From assembly GCF_004343075.1 (NCBI RefSeq), contig NZ_SLXP01000010.1, positions 61,295 through 125,294 of the forward strand: a stretch of DNA of 64,000 nt, in the 5' to 3' direction. The translations under genes and the position numbers were made by a program. Below, piece after piece: positions 53,453 through 63,850 of this stretch. Each line of letters begins with the position of its first letter. The first letter of the stretch is position 1. This DNA comes from Rhodovulum marinum. Lineage in GTDB: Bacteria > Pseudomonadota > Alphaproteobacteria > Rhodobacterales > Rhodobacteraceae. Below the pieces are notes generated by a model that was not told the DNA's origin, made no database searches, and was given only the letters and a program-made list of their open reading frames with translations.

Positions 53453-54373
53453 TTGACGTGGCCTCTCCGCCTGTGCCTGCCCTGTCCGGATCCGCGACCG
53501 GGCAAGATCTGGGGGGACTGGTATTTTGGCCAGTCGCTTGCGAAAGCGTTGACCGCAATGGGCCTGACCGTGGAAATCGCCACGGCCAAACGCCGAACGG
53601 GCGGGGTCGTGCGCCGTGTGGTGCCGCAACGGCTGTTCTGGCGGAAAGAAATCGATCTGGTGCTTCGGGGCTCAAAACCGTGGAGGCGCCTGGGGAACCG
53701 CCCTCTTTTCATATGGCTCATTTCTCAGCCCGACAAACTGACAGACCAGGAGATCGAAGAAGCAGAACACATCTTCGTCGCCTCTGAACCCTATGCGCAA
53801 AAGCTCAAGGCCCGCGGCGCTTCAGTGTCATGGCTTCCGCAATGCACCGATGCTTCGCTCTTCTCCCCCGACCGCTTCGATGCTGCGCGGAAGGCAGAAG
53901 TGCTTTTCGTCGGCAACCGGAGGAAAGACTTCGAACGGCCGGTCGTGGAATTGGCCCTGAAGACGGGGCATTCCTTGTGCGTCTGGGGGCGAAACTGGGA
54001 GGGTCGGCTTCCTGACGGGGTCTTTTGCGGCAGGGAACTCCCATATTCGGTTCTGGGCGCGCATTACGCATCCGCGCGCGTTGTCCTGAACGACCACCAT
54101 CCATCCATGCTTGCCCATGGATTCGTTTCCAATCGTCTGTACGATGTTCTGGCCTGCGGACGGCCCGTCTTGAACGAGGACATGCCCGGCATTCCCGAAG
54201 ACCTGCGGGACGCCGTTTTCCGGTACACACCCGACACTTTCGCGCGTCGGCTTGAGCAGGCGTTGGATTTCTGTCGGCAAGAGCGAAACGCATTATCCGA
54301 GCATGTAAGGCACAACCACAGCTTCGATAATCGGGCCCGGGAAATCGCCAGGGTCATCGGGAAAATCCGCTGA
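53453..54373 (+). CDS. CgeB-like glycosyltransferase
   Basis: A 306-residue protein that begins at TTG 53453 (MTWPLRLCLPCPDP). It has no signal peptide; its Rossmann-like C-terminal half (ASVSWLPQCTDASLFSPDRF, VLFVGNRRKDFERPVVELAL, then FVSNRLYDVLACGRPVLNED) matches the GT-B, Glycos_transf_1_2 (spore-maturation CgeB-like) pattern, in which the Glu of LNED contacts the nucleotide sugar. It starts the glycan island, with lower GC than neighbouring genes. The acceptor is unknown. Confidence 0.78.
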   Translation: MTWPLRLCLPCPDPRPGKIWGDWYFGQSLAKALTAMGLTVEIATAKRRTGGVVRRVVPQRLFWRKEIDLVLRGSKPWRRLGNRPLFIWLISQPDKLTDQEIEEAEHIFVASEPYAQKLKARGASVSWLPQCTDASLFSPDRFDAARKAEVLFVGNRRKDFERPVVELALKTGHSLCVWGRNWEGRLPDGVFCGRELPYSVLGAHYASARVVLNDHHPSMLAHGFVSNRLYDVLACGRPVLNEDMPGIPEDLRDAVFRYTPDTFARRLEQALDFCRQERNALSEHVRHNHSFDNRAREIARVIGKIR

Positions 54374-54415
54374 CGCCGCGCACGCCCCTCGGTTCGCCAG
54401 AAAACAGGCCGCGCC

Positions 54416-55117
54416 TTACCTTACCCTGCCAAACCACGAGCGCTTTCCGTATTCGCGAACCCTGCGGCCGACGGTTCGTCCACTCGACTGGAAAATCTGC
54501 CGGATTTCCGGCGTGATCGTCACCGGGAACCCGAAAGAGTTCAGGATGTCGGCGAAGATGCCCGCCTCTGTTGCCGGAGTATGGGCCTTCACCCCCGACG
54601 GCGTGACAGAACTCCAGTAGTGAAAATCCGTTCCCGGCGAGAACATCGTAAAGCCGGTGACCGACATGGCCGCAGGCTTAAGCAGCTTGGCCATCAGAAC
54701 AAGGCCATAGGTTCCGGTCGTGAGAGAGATTTTCCGCCTGTCGCCGCAGTCGATCTGAATATCGGGCGCGTAGGAAAAGAGCACCGGATAGTCTCCAATC
54801 CAGCGTTCGAAATCGGCCTTCACGCCCCGCCGGGTCATCGGGGTGATGACGACCACCATCCGCGGTGACACCGCGTCTCCGACACGCCGATCGGGTCGCG
54901 TCTCCGCGTAGGGGTTGCAGACGAGGATCTCGGTGCGTGCACCGACATCCTTCTCGTACCCGGTCACACGGCAATCGTTGAATCTGACCACGATATCATG
55001 GGAATCGATCCACGCGCCCAGACCACTCCCTTCGAGGGTCGGCGCATTGCCGATCACCGCCACCTTTTTTCCGTCCGCGAACTCCGCGACGAAATCGAAA
55101 GGCGTTACGATATCCAT
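54416..55117 (-). CDS. GT29 (sialyltransferase-like) glycosyltransferase
   Basis: A 233-residue protein with sialylmotif-like segments. Motif L: VAVIGNAPTLEGSGLGAWIDSHDIVVRFND near residue 18. Motif S-like: KISLTTGTYGLVLMAKLL near residue 130. A motif III/VS-like HYWSSVTPSGVKAH follows. GT29 enzymes use CMP-sialic acid or related CMP sugars; they are mostly eukaryotic, with scattered bacterial members. No CMP-sugar synthesis genes are in the window. Start ATG 55117; it overlaps the upstream pyruvyltransferase gene by 13 bases. Confidence 0.8.
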   Translation of the reverse strand: MDIVTPFDFVAEFADGKKVAVIGNAPTLEGSGLGAWIDSHDIVVRFNDCRVTGYEKDVGARTEILVCNPYAETRPDRRVGDAVSPRMVVVITPMTRRGVKADFERWIGDYPVLFSYAPDIQIDCGDRRKISLTTGTYGLVLMAKLLKPAAMSVTGFTMFSPGTDFHYWSSVTPSGVKAHTPATEAGIFADILNSFGFPVTITPEIRQIFQSSGRTVGRRVREYGKRSWFGRVR

Positions 55118-56271
55118 GACGTCACCCTTTCCGGGAGTTCCCTGGACTTCTCGACCAGCCTCGAAAACCCGTATTCCGAGGCTTCGCCAAGTGGAATTCG
55201 TTCCGCGTAGGCGCTATCGATCGCAGCCTTCAGGTTCTTCGGGGAGGAGACGACCGAAACCGGATAGTCAGCCATCTGCAAGGTCGCTTCTATCTTCCAA
55301 GTGTTCGATGGCAGCGGCACGATCGGGACGCCGCAGAACATGGAAAAGATATTGACGTGATGGCGCCCAGAGATCACCAGGGCGGACTTGGCGATTTCTT
55401 CCATGAGATCTTCGAGGCCAATCTCGCCGGCATGAAGAACCGCCAAATTCATCCTTGGCGCAAGGCGCGACACCATCTCTGTCTCTTGGCCGTCTCCGAT
55501 CGACAGATAGGTTGGATCGAAGCCGCATTTTCGAACCACGTTGATCGTCTCGCGCACCGTTTTCTCATTCGCGAGCACCCCATGCGAGACGATGCATCGC
55601 CGACCCTCCATCGCGGCCCGGGCGCGCTGTGGCGGCGACATTGCACGCAATGCGAAAACGGCGATGTCTGGAGAGGTGAAAGCGCTTGCCAAAAAGGGGG
55701 AAACCTCACGAAGGGAATGGTCTTCACGAAGCTGACACAGGCCGATGCCCGGCATCACCCTTCGCATGAGCGAGCGGTCCATCCCCTGGATCGTCGCATT
55801 CATGAGGGCGACCGGCAACCCGGCCTCCTTCGCTATGTCTATCATCGCGGCCAGGGCCAGCGCACGCGGCAGATTGTGATGAATGGATCCCTCGGCATTC
55901 ACGACCAGCCCTTCGACCTCGCGCAGCTGCGCGGCGAACCACGTCTCGCGGGCGCTGAGTGCGTCGCGTATCGCACGCCACCGGTCGAAATCCAGACGGG
56001 CTGGCTGGTCGCTGCCGCGGGGATAGGCGCCTCTCTCCTTGATCAGATAGTCCCGCGACGAGGGAGCGAGTTCCTTGAAATGTTCTGCCCAGAGACCGAG
56101 CGGAAGCGTGATCTTGCGATCAAGTCCGGTCATCGCACAAAGGTCTTCGTAGCCCCGACTGACCGCTCGGCATCCAGGATTCGAGGTATGGCCTGTTTCG
56201 TTCGCAAGCATTATTGTCGGTTGCGCTCGCATCGCGTCCCCATCACTGCCAAAGAACCTTACAGAAGCCAC
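55105..56271 (-). CDS. Polysaccharide pyruvyl transferase family protein (minus strand)
   Basis: A 388-residue PS_pyruv_trans protein. Recognisable parts are ETGHTSNPGCRAVSRGYEDL at the N-terminus, EGLVVNAEGSIHHNLPRA, LREDHSLREV, and the late motif SGRHHVNIFSMFCGVPIVPL typical of the family. It would transfer pyruvate ketals, or act as an altered glycan transferase, on cell-surface polysaccharide. It is the upstream partner of the GT29 gene and divergent from a second family member. Confidence 0.8.
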   Translation of the reverse strand: MASVRFFGSDGDAMRAQPTIMLANETGHTSNPGCRAVSRGYEDLCAMTGLDRKITLPLGLWAEHFKELAPSSRDYLIKERGAYPRGSDQPARLDFDRWRAIRDALSARETWFAAQLREVEGLVVNAEGSIHHNLPRALALAAMIDIAKEAGLPVALMNATIQGMDRSLMRRVMPGIGLCQLREDHSLREVSPFLASAFTSPDIAVFALRAMSPPQRARAAMEGRRCIVSHGVLANEKTVRETINVVRKCGFDPTYLSIGDGQETEMVSRLAPRMNLAVLHAGEIGLEDLMEEIAKSALVISGRHHVNIFSMFCGVPIVPLPSNTWKIEATLQMADYPVSVVSSPKNLKAAIDSAYAERIPLGEASEYGFSRLVEKSRELPERVTSWIS

Positions 56272-56324
56272 TGTATCTCCCGCTTTGCCAGCATAAATCG
56301 CTCAGCCTTCGAGAATTCTGACAC

Positions 56325-57578
56325 ATGGCCTACCTTGCGCACACCGGCACGTTTGATGTCGAGAACTACGGGGATCTGCTGTTCCCGCTCCTGCTCGCGA
56401 AACGACTGCCCGGATACGAGGTTCGCCCGGTCAGCCCCTGCGGCGGAAACCCGGTCTGGTCGGATTGCGTGTCCTCCGCACCACTCGAGGGCCTTCTTGG
56501 CTCCAAATGTCGCGGGATTATCGTGGGCGGGGGAAACATCATCCATCCCAACCCCTCGTCGCTGGCAAGATACCGGAAGTGCGGCGCCGATATTCGTGGC
56601 TACGCCGACCTGTGGATCGGTGCGGCGCTTGCGGCAGGAAAGGACGTGCCCGTGCTCTGGAATGCCTGCGGCGTACCCAGACCCATCGGGACAGAATTCG
56701 CCGAAATTGCGCGTGAGGCGCTTCTGCGTACCGACTATCTAAGCGTGCGCGATGAGCTAAGCCGAAAATACCTGCAGAACATTTGCCCCGATCTCGAGAT
56801 CGCCGTCGTGCCGGACTCCGCCTGGGATTTGCCCTCGCTCTGGACCGCGGATGAACTTGACAGCACGTTCGCCGCCCTGACGGGCGGAACGCCGGGGGAT
56901 TGCGGGCGGCATGTCGCGATCCACCTCAACCGGCGCTATACGAAAGACGTGGGGGATATCGCGCTTGGGGCCATAATCGACGGGTTGTGCGACGCGCTCG
57001 ACGCACGGCCCATTCTTGTGGCCATCGGCCCATGCCACGAGGACGATGTTTTCGCCCGGGCCATCACGCCATACCTGTCGCGTGAACCAATCATCTTGGA
57101 CCGGCCGCAGAGCCTCAGGCAGGTTTGCGCGGCGATTTCCCGCTCGGATTTCTATGTCGGTTCGTCGATGCATGGCTACATAACGGCTGCCGCCTTTGGC
57201 GTGCCGGCAGTCGTGGTGGCAAGAAAGATGATCAAGTTCAGCGGCGCCGTGCATCGCGCGGGCGCCCCCGAAACGCTGGTCCGAAGCTGGAAAAAGGTCC
57301 CGGGGGCAGTCCGCCGGATCGACCGCGACGCCCTGTCTGCGACGTTTTTGCAAAGCCAGAAGGCAGCATCCGCCGAGCTGACAGCGCACTGGTCTGCCAT
57401 CGCGTCACAAATCGACCGCGGCTCGCAAATGGAAGCAACCCTGTGGGACCCATCGGCCCTTCACGCGTATCGTGCACGCTTTCAGGATATCTGCACCCGC
57501 CAGAAAACAGCGGGGAAATTGCCAACGCGCAAACGAATAGGACAAGGTTTGAAAGGCCTCTTCGGCGTGAAATACTAG
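56325..57578 (+). CDS. Polysaccharide pyruvyl transferase family protein (plus strand)
   Basis: A 417-residue protein of the same family: HTGTFDVENYGDLLFPLLLA, GIIVGGGNIIHPNPSSLARY, LSVRDELSRKYLQ, and FYVGSSMHGYITAAAFGVPAVVV. It has a short C-terminal basic tail (RKRIGQGLKGLFG). Start at ATG 56325. It diverges from the other family member over 53 bases, in which both promoters must lie. Substrate not inferable. Confidence 0.83.
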   Translation: MAYLAHTGTFDVENYGDLLFPLLLAKRLPGYEVRPVSPCGGNPVWSDCVSSAPLEGLLGSKCRGIIVGGGNIIHPNPSSLARYRKCGADIRGYADLWIGAALAAGKDVPVLWNACGVPRPIGTEFAEIAREALLRTDYLSVRDELSRKYLQNICPDLEIAVVPDSAWDLPSLWTADELDSTFAALTGGTPGDCGRHVAIHLNRRYTKDVGDIALGAIIDGLCDALDARPILVAIGPCHEDDVFARAITPYLSREPIILDRPQSLRQVCAAISRSDFYVGSSMHGYITAAAFGVPAVVVARKMIKFSGAVHRAGAPETLVRSWKKVPGAVRRIDRDALSATFLQSQKAASAELTAHWSAIASQIDRGSQMEATLWDPSALHAYRARFQDICTRQKTAGKLPTRKRIGQGLKGLFGVKY

Positions 57579-57736
57579 CTGGGATGAATTGGTTTAAGAT
57601 TTTGAACAGGCATGGGAAACCCGCTCCGCGGTGAAGTGCGCCCGCCCGGGCGGACCAGATCGGGTAAGCTGAATTGAAAGGGAGCGATCTTTCAGAGGGG
57701 CTCTGGTGATGTGACCGCCCGCGACGGTATGCGGCA

Positions 57737-59314
57737 TCACTCCACGACGTGGCGCAGCACCGGCTGCGCGGGGTCGGTGCGGTCGATTCGGTAGGCCGGC
57801 GGCGCATCGCTGTCCGGGGCCGCCGCGCCATTTGGCGGGACCGCAAGGCTCCGGCCATCGCTCAGGGTCCGGTCCCATCCCGCCAGGGCGCCCGATGCGT
57901 CATGGCGCGCCCGGTCGGCCCACGGCGCCGACCAGAACAGCACGGGATCGTAATAGGCGCCTCGCGCCCGGGCATCGTAATCGACCGAGACAAGACGCAT
58001 TTCGCCGGCGATCTCGGCATAGCGCCGCTTCTGGTGGGCCGGAAAGCTGACCGAGACAAAGGCCGGCGCACTGTCCTGCACGCCATTCTCCGCGAAAACG
58101 CCGATGTCCACGCGCGAGCTTACCCGCCGGTCATAGTCCTCGCCGCCCTCGGGTGCGGGGGTCTCGAAGGGGTCGTGCCAGGCGACGGTGATGCGCGCGG
58201 TCCGGCCGTCCGGCGCAATGGGCTCGATCCGCACCCGCGCGGGATCGCCCCGCAGCAGGCGCCACTCGAACCGCAGCGGGCGCCCGTTCGGATCCTGGGT
58301 TTGCCCGGCACTCACGACCATCTCGCGCTGCCACTCGAACCCGCGCCAGATGCGTGCGATCGCCGACGGCGTATCGAACAGCCGCTCGTCCAGCCCGGCC
58401 AGCCCCGCCTGCGGGCGAAACCCCTCCTCCATGACCCGCAGCCGCACCATGGGCGGGATCGCATCGGCCGCAAGGTCGGCCGCCTGCGCCACCATGCGCC
58501 CGATCCGAACCTGCGTGGGGTTGAACACGGTCGGGTGCGCCTGCCCGGTCAGGTAGTCCTCGCGCGACGACACCGTGGCCAGGTTGCGCCGCAGGATCAT
58601 CTGCACCGTCGGCGCGACAAGCCCCTTGTCGCGCATCGCGGCAAAGGTATCGGCGGGAAAGGCCGCCAACGTCATCGCGATGGCGATCAGCAACCGGCGA
58701 TCCGACCCGGACGACCCCTGGCTGGTCAGCGTGTAAGGCCAGTTCGCGGGGAAAAGGTCCTCGGCATCGTGGTCGCGGTGTTCGGGATAGACATAGATGG
58801 CGTTGCGCTCGTACAGGCGCGCCGAAAGTGCCTGGCCCAGCGCGCTGGTCATCGCAAGCCGGCTTTGGCTGCGCGGCACCGGGCCACTGGTGATCGCGGT
58901 CGAGGAATTGCCGAACACCACACCCGGCAACAGGATCCGCCCCGCCAACCCGTAATCCAGGCCCTCCGCCACCAGGTCGGGACCATAGGCCAGGCGGGCG
59001 AGCCGCGGAAACAGGTCGGGCGCCAGTGTCGAATGCCCCCGGTCACGATTGTCGTAAAGGATGCCAGCAAAGCCGTTGATGTCGGACCGACCCGCCAGGT
59101 GACGCAAAAGGCGCGCACCATCCGCGGTATTGCCGGCCCCGACGATGGGCAGCGACCGGTCCTCCTCGGGTGGCGCGATACCCGAAGCGGCCCACAGCGA
59201 GGGCCCGACGGGCACCAGCGCATCCCGGGTCAGCCGCACCTCGTCCGCCACCGCGACCGCGGGAAGCAGAAGGAACGGGATCACCCCAAGGAACAGTCTG
59301 GCAATGCGGCGCAT
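57737..59314 (-). CDS. Conserved secreted hypothetical protein (525 residues)
   Basis: A protein with a clear signal peptide (ARLFLGVIPFLLLPAVAVA, cleavage before DEV). The mature part has no transmembrane segment or domain that I recognise; motifs of note are PIVGAGNTADGARLLRHLAG, NAIYVYPEHRDHDAEDLFPA, FNPTQVRIGRMVAQ and HPFETPAPEGGEDYDRR-like PKD-type strands near residue 390. It is likely periplasmic or outer-membrane associated. It is separated from the glycan island by 158 bases. Confidence 0.75.
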   Translation of the reverse strand: MRRIARLFLGVIPFLLLPAVAVADEVRLTRDALVPVGPSLWAASGIAPPEEDRSLPIVGAGNTADGARLLRHLAGRSDINGFAGILYDNRDRGHSTLAPDLFPRLARLAYGPDLVAEGLDYGLAGRILLPGVVFGNSSTAITSGPVPRSQSRLAMTSALGQALSARLYERNAIYVYPEHRDHDAEDLFPANWPYTLTSQGSSGSDRRLLIAIAMTLAAFPADTFAAMRDKGLVAPTVQMILRRNLATVSSREDYLTGQAHPTVFNPTQVRIGRMVAQAADLAADAIPPMVRLRVMEEGFRPQAGLAGLDERLFDTPSAIARIWRGFEWQREMVVSAGQTQDPNGRPLRFEWRLLRGDPARVRIEPIAPDGRTARITVAWHDPFETPAPEGGEDYDRRVSSRVDIGVFAENGVQDSAPAFVSVSFPAHQKRRYAEIAGEMRLVSVDYDARARGAYYDPVLFWSAPWADRARHDASGALAGWDRTLSDGRSLAVPPNGAAAPDSDAPPAYRIDRTDPAQPVLRHVVE

Positions 59315-59368
59315 GGGCCGATCTTGGTGCGCCCGGGCGCCCGCGTCCAGCCCCGCAACACCGAACCG

Positions 59369-60076
59369 TCAGGTCATCCGGATCACGTCCTTGTCGATGG
59401 CCAGCATATAGCCTCGCCGCGCGACGTTCTTGATCAACAGTTCGCTGACCATCTGGTTGCCCAGCGCGTCGCGCAGCCGCTTGATCCGGGTGGCGCCCGC
59501 GGCCTCGTCGCAGTCTTCGGCGCGGCGGCCCGAGATCACCGCCTCGATCTCGGCGCCCGACAGCATGTCGTCATCCATCCGCGCCTCGGCCAGCACCGAC
59601 AGCGTCTCGATCGCGGCCCCCGTCAGCTTGAACGCCATACCGTTCAGGATCACCGTGTTCTCGGCGCGGTTCACCGTCAGCGACGAGACACGAATCCCCG
59701 CCCGCTCGATCTCGGACATGCGCCGGTTCAGGGTGATGATCGTCACCAGGAACACCAGCGCCGCGATCAGCAGCGCCGCGGAAAACACCAGCAGCACGAA
59801 AATCACCATACGGTACGAGGCCAGAACATCGGAAAACGCCGTGCCCGATTGCGCAAGGATCTCCAGCAACTTGATCTCGGCCCCCGAGGTCAGGTCGTCG
59901 TTCTGGATAAAGATGCGTTCCACCCGCGCGTTGAAGGCGTTGGCGTCGGGCAGGTTCACGAACAACAGAACCGCCGCGCCCAACAGGATCGCGACGATGG
60001 CCACCATCCCCGCGACGACGACGCGGCCGGCCTGCAGCGGGCGCGCGGGCGTGGCGGGATCGCGGGCCGGGGCCAT
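59369..60076 (-). CDS. Membrane-anchored winged-helix (OmpR/ToxR-type) regulator
   Basis: A 235-residue protein with two membrane segments (about residues 18-40 and 88-112) enclosing a periplasmic loop of about 50 residues. The cytosolic C-terminal domain (130-235) has the Trans_reg_C winged-helix pattern: VSSLTVNRAENTVILNGMAF, KLTGAAIETLSVLAEARMDD, ATRIKRLRDALGN, NVARRGYMLAI. In ToxR/CadC the DNA-binding domain is N-terminal, so the order here is reversed. Promoter target unknown; the neighbouring secreted proteins are the natural candidates. Confidence 0.78.
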   Translation of the reverse strand: MAPARDPATPARPLQAGRVVVAGMVAIVAILLGAAVLLFVNLPDANAFNARVERIFIQNDDLTSGAEIKLLEILAQSGTAFSDVLASYRMVIFVLLVFSAALLIAALVFLVTIITLNRRMSEIERAGIRVSSLTVNRAENTVILNGMAFKLTGAAIETLSVLAEARMDDDMLSGAEIEAVISGRRAEDCDEAAGATRIKRLRDALGNQMVSELLIKNVARRGYMLAIDKDVIRMT

Positions 60077-60086
60077 CCGCCGGGCC

Positions 60087-60380
60087 TCAGTAGCGCAGGA
60101 AATAGGGTCCGGCGCTGGCCTTCCGCTCGGCCAGACCGTCGGCGCCGAAGATCGACATGACGTTCAGCAACTGCCAGCCGTCGCGCGCGATGCGCCGGTC
60201 GATCTCGCGCCCCGCGTCGCCGCGGCTGCCGCAGGCCGCGGCGGGCAGTTCGATCACGCCGTAATGCAGCCGCAGCGGGTTGTCCTGCTTGGCCTTGTAA
60301 TCGGCATAGCACTGGGCCTGGGCGGCCCCGGCAAGCGCGGCGACGGCAAGTACCGCCGCAAGGAAAAGACGCGGTTTCAT
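60087..60380 (-). CDS. Small secreted hypothetical protein
   Basis: A 97-residue protein: signal peptide (LFLAAVLAVAALAGAAQA), then a short mature part QCYADYKAKQDNPLRLHYGV, GWQLLNVMSIFG. The two cysteines could form a disulfide in the periplasm. The C-terminal GWQLLNV recalls DUF4177-like domains. ATG 60380 is chosen as the start of the signal peptide. It is 10 bases upstream of the membrane regulator gene, on the same strand, so probably in one operon with it. Confidence 0.7.
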   Translation of the reverse strand: MKPRLFLAAVLAVAALAGAAQAQCYADYKAKQDNPLRLHYGVIELPAAACGSRGDAGREIDRRIARDGWQLLNVMSIFGADGLAERKASAGPYFLRY

Positions 60381-60571
60381 GGGGCGAGCATGTGCCACGG
60401 CGCGCGGCTATTCAATAACAAGCGTCACCCAAAGACCCGATGCGCGGCCGGTTATCCGATAGCAAGACGGCGATATTGCCTGTCAGACCGGCCTGCCCGG
60501 ATCGTGATCCCATCGCTTCGACCGGGTGGACAGGTGCCGCCCGCCACCCCGATCACGAAAGGACCGACGAC

Positions 60572-61009
60572 ATGACCCTGACACGCACCCTTATCGCGCC
60601 GATTCTCGCCGCCGCCATCGCGCTGACGCCGATGACCGCCACGCCCGCCCGCGCCGATGATGACATCGCCAAGGCCCTGCTTGGGGCGCTCGTGCTGTAT
60701 GGCATCGCCGAGAGCATCGACACCGACAAGCGTGACAACGACCGCCGGGCGGATCGCGGGCGCGACGACCGGCAGGGCTGGCAAGGCGCCGCGCGCAGCC
60801 GGGCGATCCCGGCCCAGTGCGTGCGCACCGTCGAAACCCGCGAGGGGCCGCGGCGGGTTGCGGTCGAACGCTGCCTGCGCCGCGAGGGCGTCCATCGGCT
60901 GCCCGACCGGTGCGAAATGCCGCTGCGCGGCCGCAATGGCGGGCGCGACGCCTATTCCCTGCGCTGCCTTGAACGCGCGGGCTTCCGGGTCGAGGGCTGG
61001 CGCCGCTGA
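60572..61009 (+). CDS. Small secreted hypothetical protein, basic
   Basis: A 145-residue protein with a signal peptide (TRTLIAPILAAAIALTPMTATPARA, cleavage before DDD) and a hydrophobic short stretch (LLGALVLYGIAESI). The rest is rich in Arg and Asp (DKRDNDRRADRGRDDRQG) with four cysteines (PAQCVRTVE, ERCLRRE, DRCEMPL, LRCLERAG), suggesting two disulfides in the periplasm. No family recognised. ATG 60572 has AAAGGACCG upstream. Confidence 0.65.
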   Translation: MTLTRTLIAPILAAAIALTPMTATPARADDDIAKALLGALVLYGIAESIDTDKRDNDRRADRGRDDRQGWQGAARSRAIPAQCVRTVETREGPRRVAVERCLRREGVHRLPDRCEMPLRGRNGGRDAYSLRCLERAGFRVEGWRR

Positions 61010-61150
61010 CCGGCGCCGGCGAGCAGTGGGCGGGGCGCACCGGCAAACGGGTGCCCCGTCCGGGGGCGGGGGGATTGGTTTGCGTTCTGTGCCCTCCGCC
61101 CCCACCCTTTCCGCTTGTGAGGCGGGCCGAATGCGGGTTTCTCTGGCCCC

Positions 61151-61787
61151 ATGCCGAACCAGCCCCCCGATTTCACCCTGGAAACCGAGGCCCGCGCCGC
61201 GGGTGCCCGCGTGATCGTCGGTGTCGACGAGGTCGGGCGCGGGCCGCTGGCCGGGCCCGTGACGGCGGCCGCCGTGCGTCTCGACCCCGCCGCGATCCCA
61301 CCCGGCCTGGCCGACTCCAAGCGTCTGACCGCGGCCCGTCGCGCGGCGCTGGCCGAGGCGTTGATCGCCGGGGCCGAGGTCTCGGTCGCCCATGCCAGCG
61401 TCGCCGAGATCGACGAGTTCAACATCCTGCGCGCCAGCCACCTGGCCATGTGCCGGGCCATCGCGGGGCTGCCCACGCCCCCCGACCTGGCGCTGATCGA
61501 CGGCAACATGCTGCCCCGCGACCTGCCCTGCCCGGGCCGCGCCGTGGTCAAGGGCGATGCGCGCTGTTTGTCGATCGCGGCGGCCTCGATCGTGGCCAAG
61601 GTGGCCCGCGATGCGATCATGGTGGAACTTGCGCAACAGTTTCCCGGCTACGGCTGGGACCGGAACGCGGGCTATGGCACCAAAGCGCATCTGGCCGCGC
61701 TTCGAGATATTGGGGTCAGCCCACATCATAGACGTTCGTTCCGCCCGGTGCACAATATCTTGTATCAAGAGAAAACAGTAAGTGACT

Positions 61788-61789
<2 letters not shown>
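61151..61789 (+). CDS. rnhB: Ribonuclease HII
   Basis: A 212-residue enzyme that removes ribonucleotides in DNA and RNA primers. The catalytic Asp-Glu pair is in VIVGVDEVGRGPLAGPV (residues 23-39), the third Asp in ALIDGNMLPRD and the fourth in SIVAKVARDAIM. Start ATG 61151. The gene ends 31 bases before the first residue of a longer open frame and 99 bases before the ccrM ATG. Confidence 0.96.
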
Positions 61790-62992
<1,203 letters not shown>

Positions 62993-63045
62993 GTTTCGAC
63001 CCTTACCGCCTGTGCCCGCGGTTCCCCAGCCGCGGCGCACACCTT

Positions 63046-63075
63046 GCCCCGCCATCCCCATGGCGGGGCTTTTTT
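63046..63075 (+). terminator. Intrinsic terminator after ccrM
   Basis: GCCCCGCCA pairs with TGGCGGGGC around TCCCCA and is followed by TTTTTT, the strongest rho-independent terminator of the window. Confidence 0.92.
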
Positions 63076-63182
63076 GGTTGCCGCGCCGCCCCGTCGCGCA
63101 CAACGGCAAGGCGGTGTTTCGCGCCGCGCCCTCGGAATCCGGGAAACCGGCCCTATCTTTGGCGCAACCAAGGAGGTGAGAC

Positions 63183-63818
63183 ATGCGACTTCTGGTGATC
63201 GGGGCAAGCAAGGGGATCGGCCTTGAGACCGTGCGTTACGCGCTGGAGCGGGGCCACGAGGTGCGCGCCTTCGCGCGCGGCGCCGAGGGGATCGCGATCG
63301 AGGACCCCAAGCTGGAAAAGGTGGCGGGCGACGCGCTGAACGCCGAGGATATCGCCGGCGCGCTAAAGGGTGTCGACGCGGTGATCATGGCCTTGGGCGT
63401 GCCCAAGACGATGAAGGGCCTGGGTCCCACGACGCTGTTCTCCGACGCGACCCGGGTGCTGTTGCCGGCGATGGCCGCGGCCGGGGTCAAGCGGCTGCTG
63501 GTGGTCACGGGATTCGGTGCGGGCGACAGCAAGGTCAAGATGAGCACGGTGGAGAAGATCCCGTTCAAGACGCTGCTCGGCCGGGCCTATGCGGACAAGG
63601 ACGTGCAAGAGGCGTTGATCAAGGCCTCGGACCTCGACTGGACCATCGCGCGGCCCGGCATCCTGATGGACCGCCCGGCAAGCCATGCCTACGAGGTTCG
63701 GGTCACGCCGGAAGAGTGGCGCAACGGCCTGATCTCGCGCGGGGATGTCGCGCATTTCCTGGTGACCGCCGCCGAGGACGGGCGTTACGTGGGCGAGGCA
63801 CCGGTGCTGATCCGCTAG
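63183..63818 (+). CDS. NAD(P)-binding (NmrA/SDR-like) oxidoreductase
   Basis: A 211-residue Rossmann protein: glycine motif LLVIGASKGIGLETVRYALE at the N-terminus, DALNAEDIAGALKGVDAVIMAL, VTGFGAGDSK, and IARPGILMDRPASHAYEV, which match the NAD(P)H-binding PF13460 family (flavin reductase/NmrA-like). No Tyr-x3-Lys motif is present, so it is an atypical SDR. ATG 63183 has AAGGAGGTGAGAC upstream, a near-perfect ribosome-binding site. It is the last real gene of the window. Confidence 0.88.
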   Translation: MRLLVIGASKGIGLETVRYALERGHEVRAFARGAEGIAIEDPKLEKVAGDALNAEDIAGALKGVDAVIMALGVPKTMKGLGPTTLFSDATRVLLPAMAAAGVKRLLVVTGFGAGDSKVKMSTVEKIPFKTLLGRAYADKDVQEALIKASDLDWTIARPGILMDRPASHAYEVRVTPEEWRNGLISRGDVAHFLVTAAEDGRYVGEAPVLIR

Positions 63819-63850
63819 CGATCCGGTTTCGGCTTGCCTGCGGCAAGCCG

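Noticed and set aside
57579..57736. Insertion sequence remnant
   Set aside because: The AT-richer text and a short frame ahead of the secreted protein looked IS-like, but no inverted ends, target duplication or transposase residues are visible.
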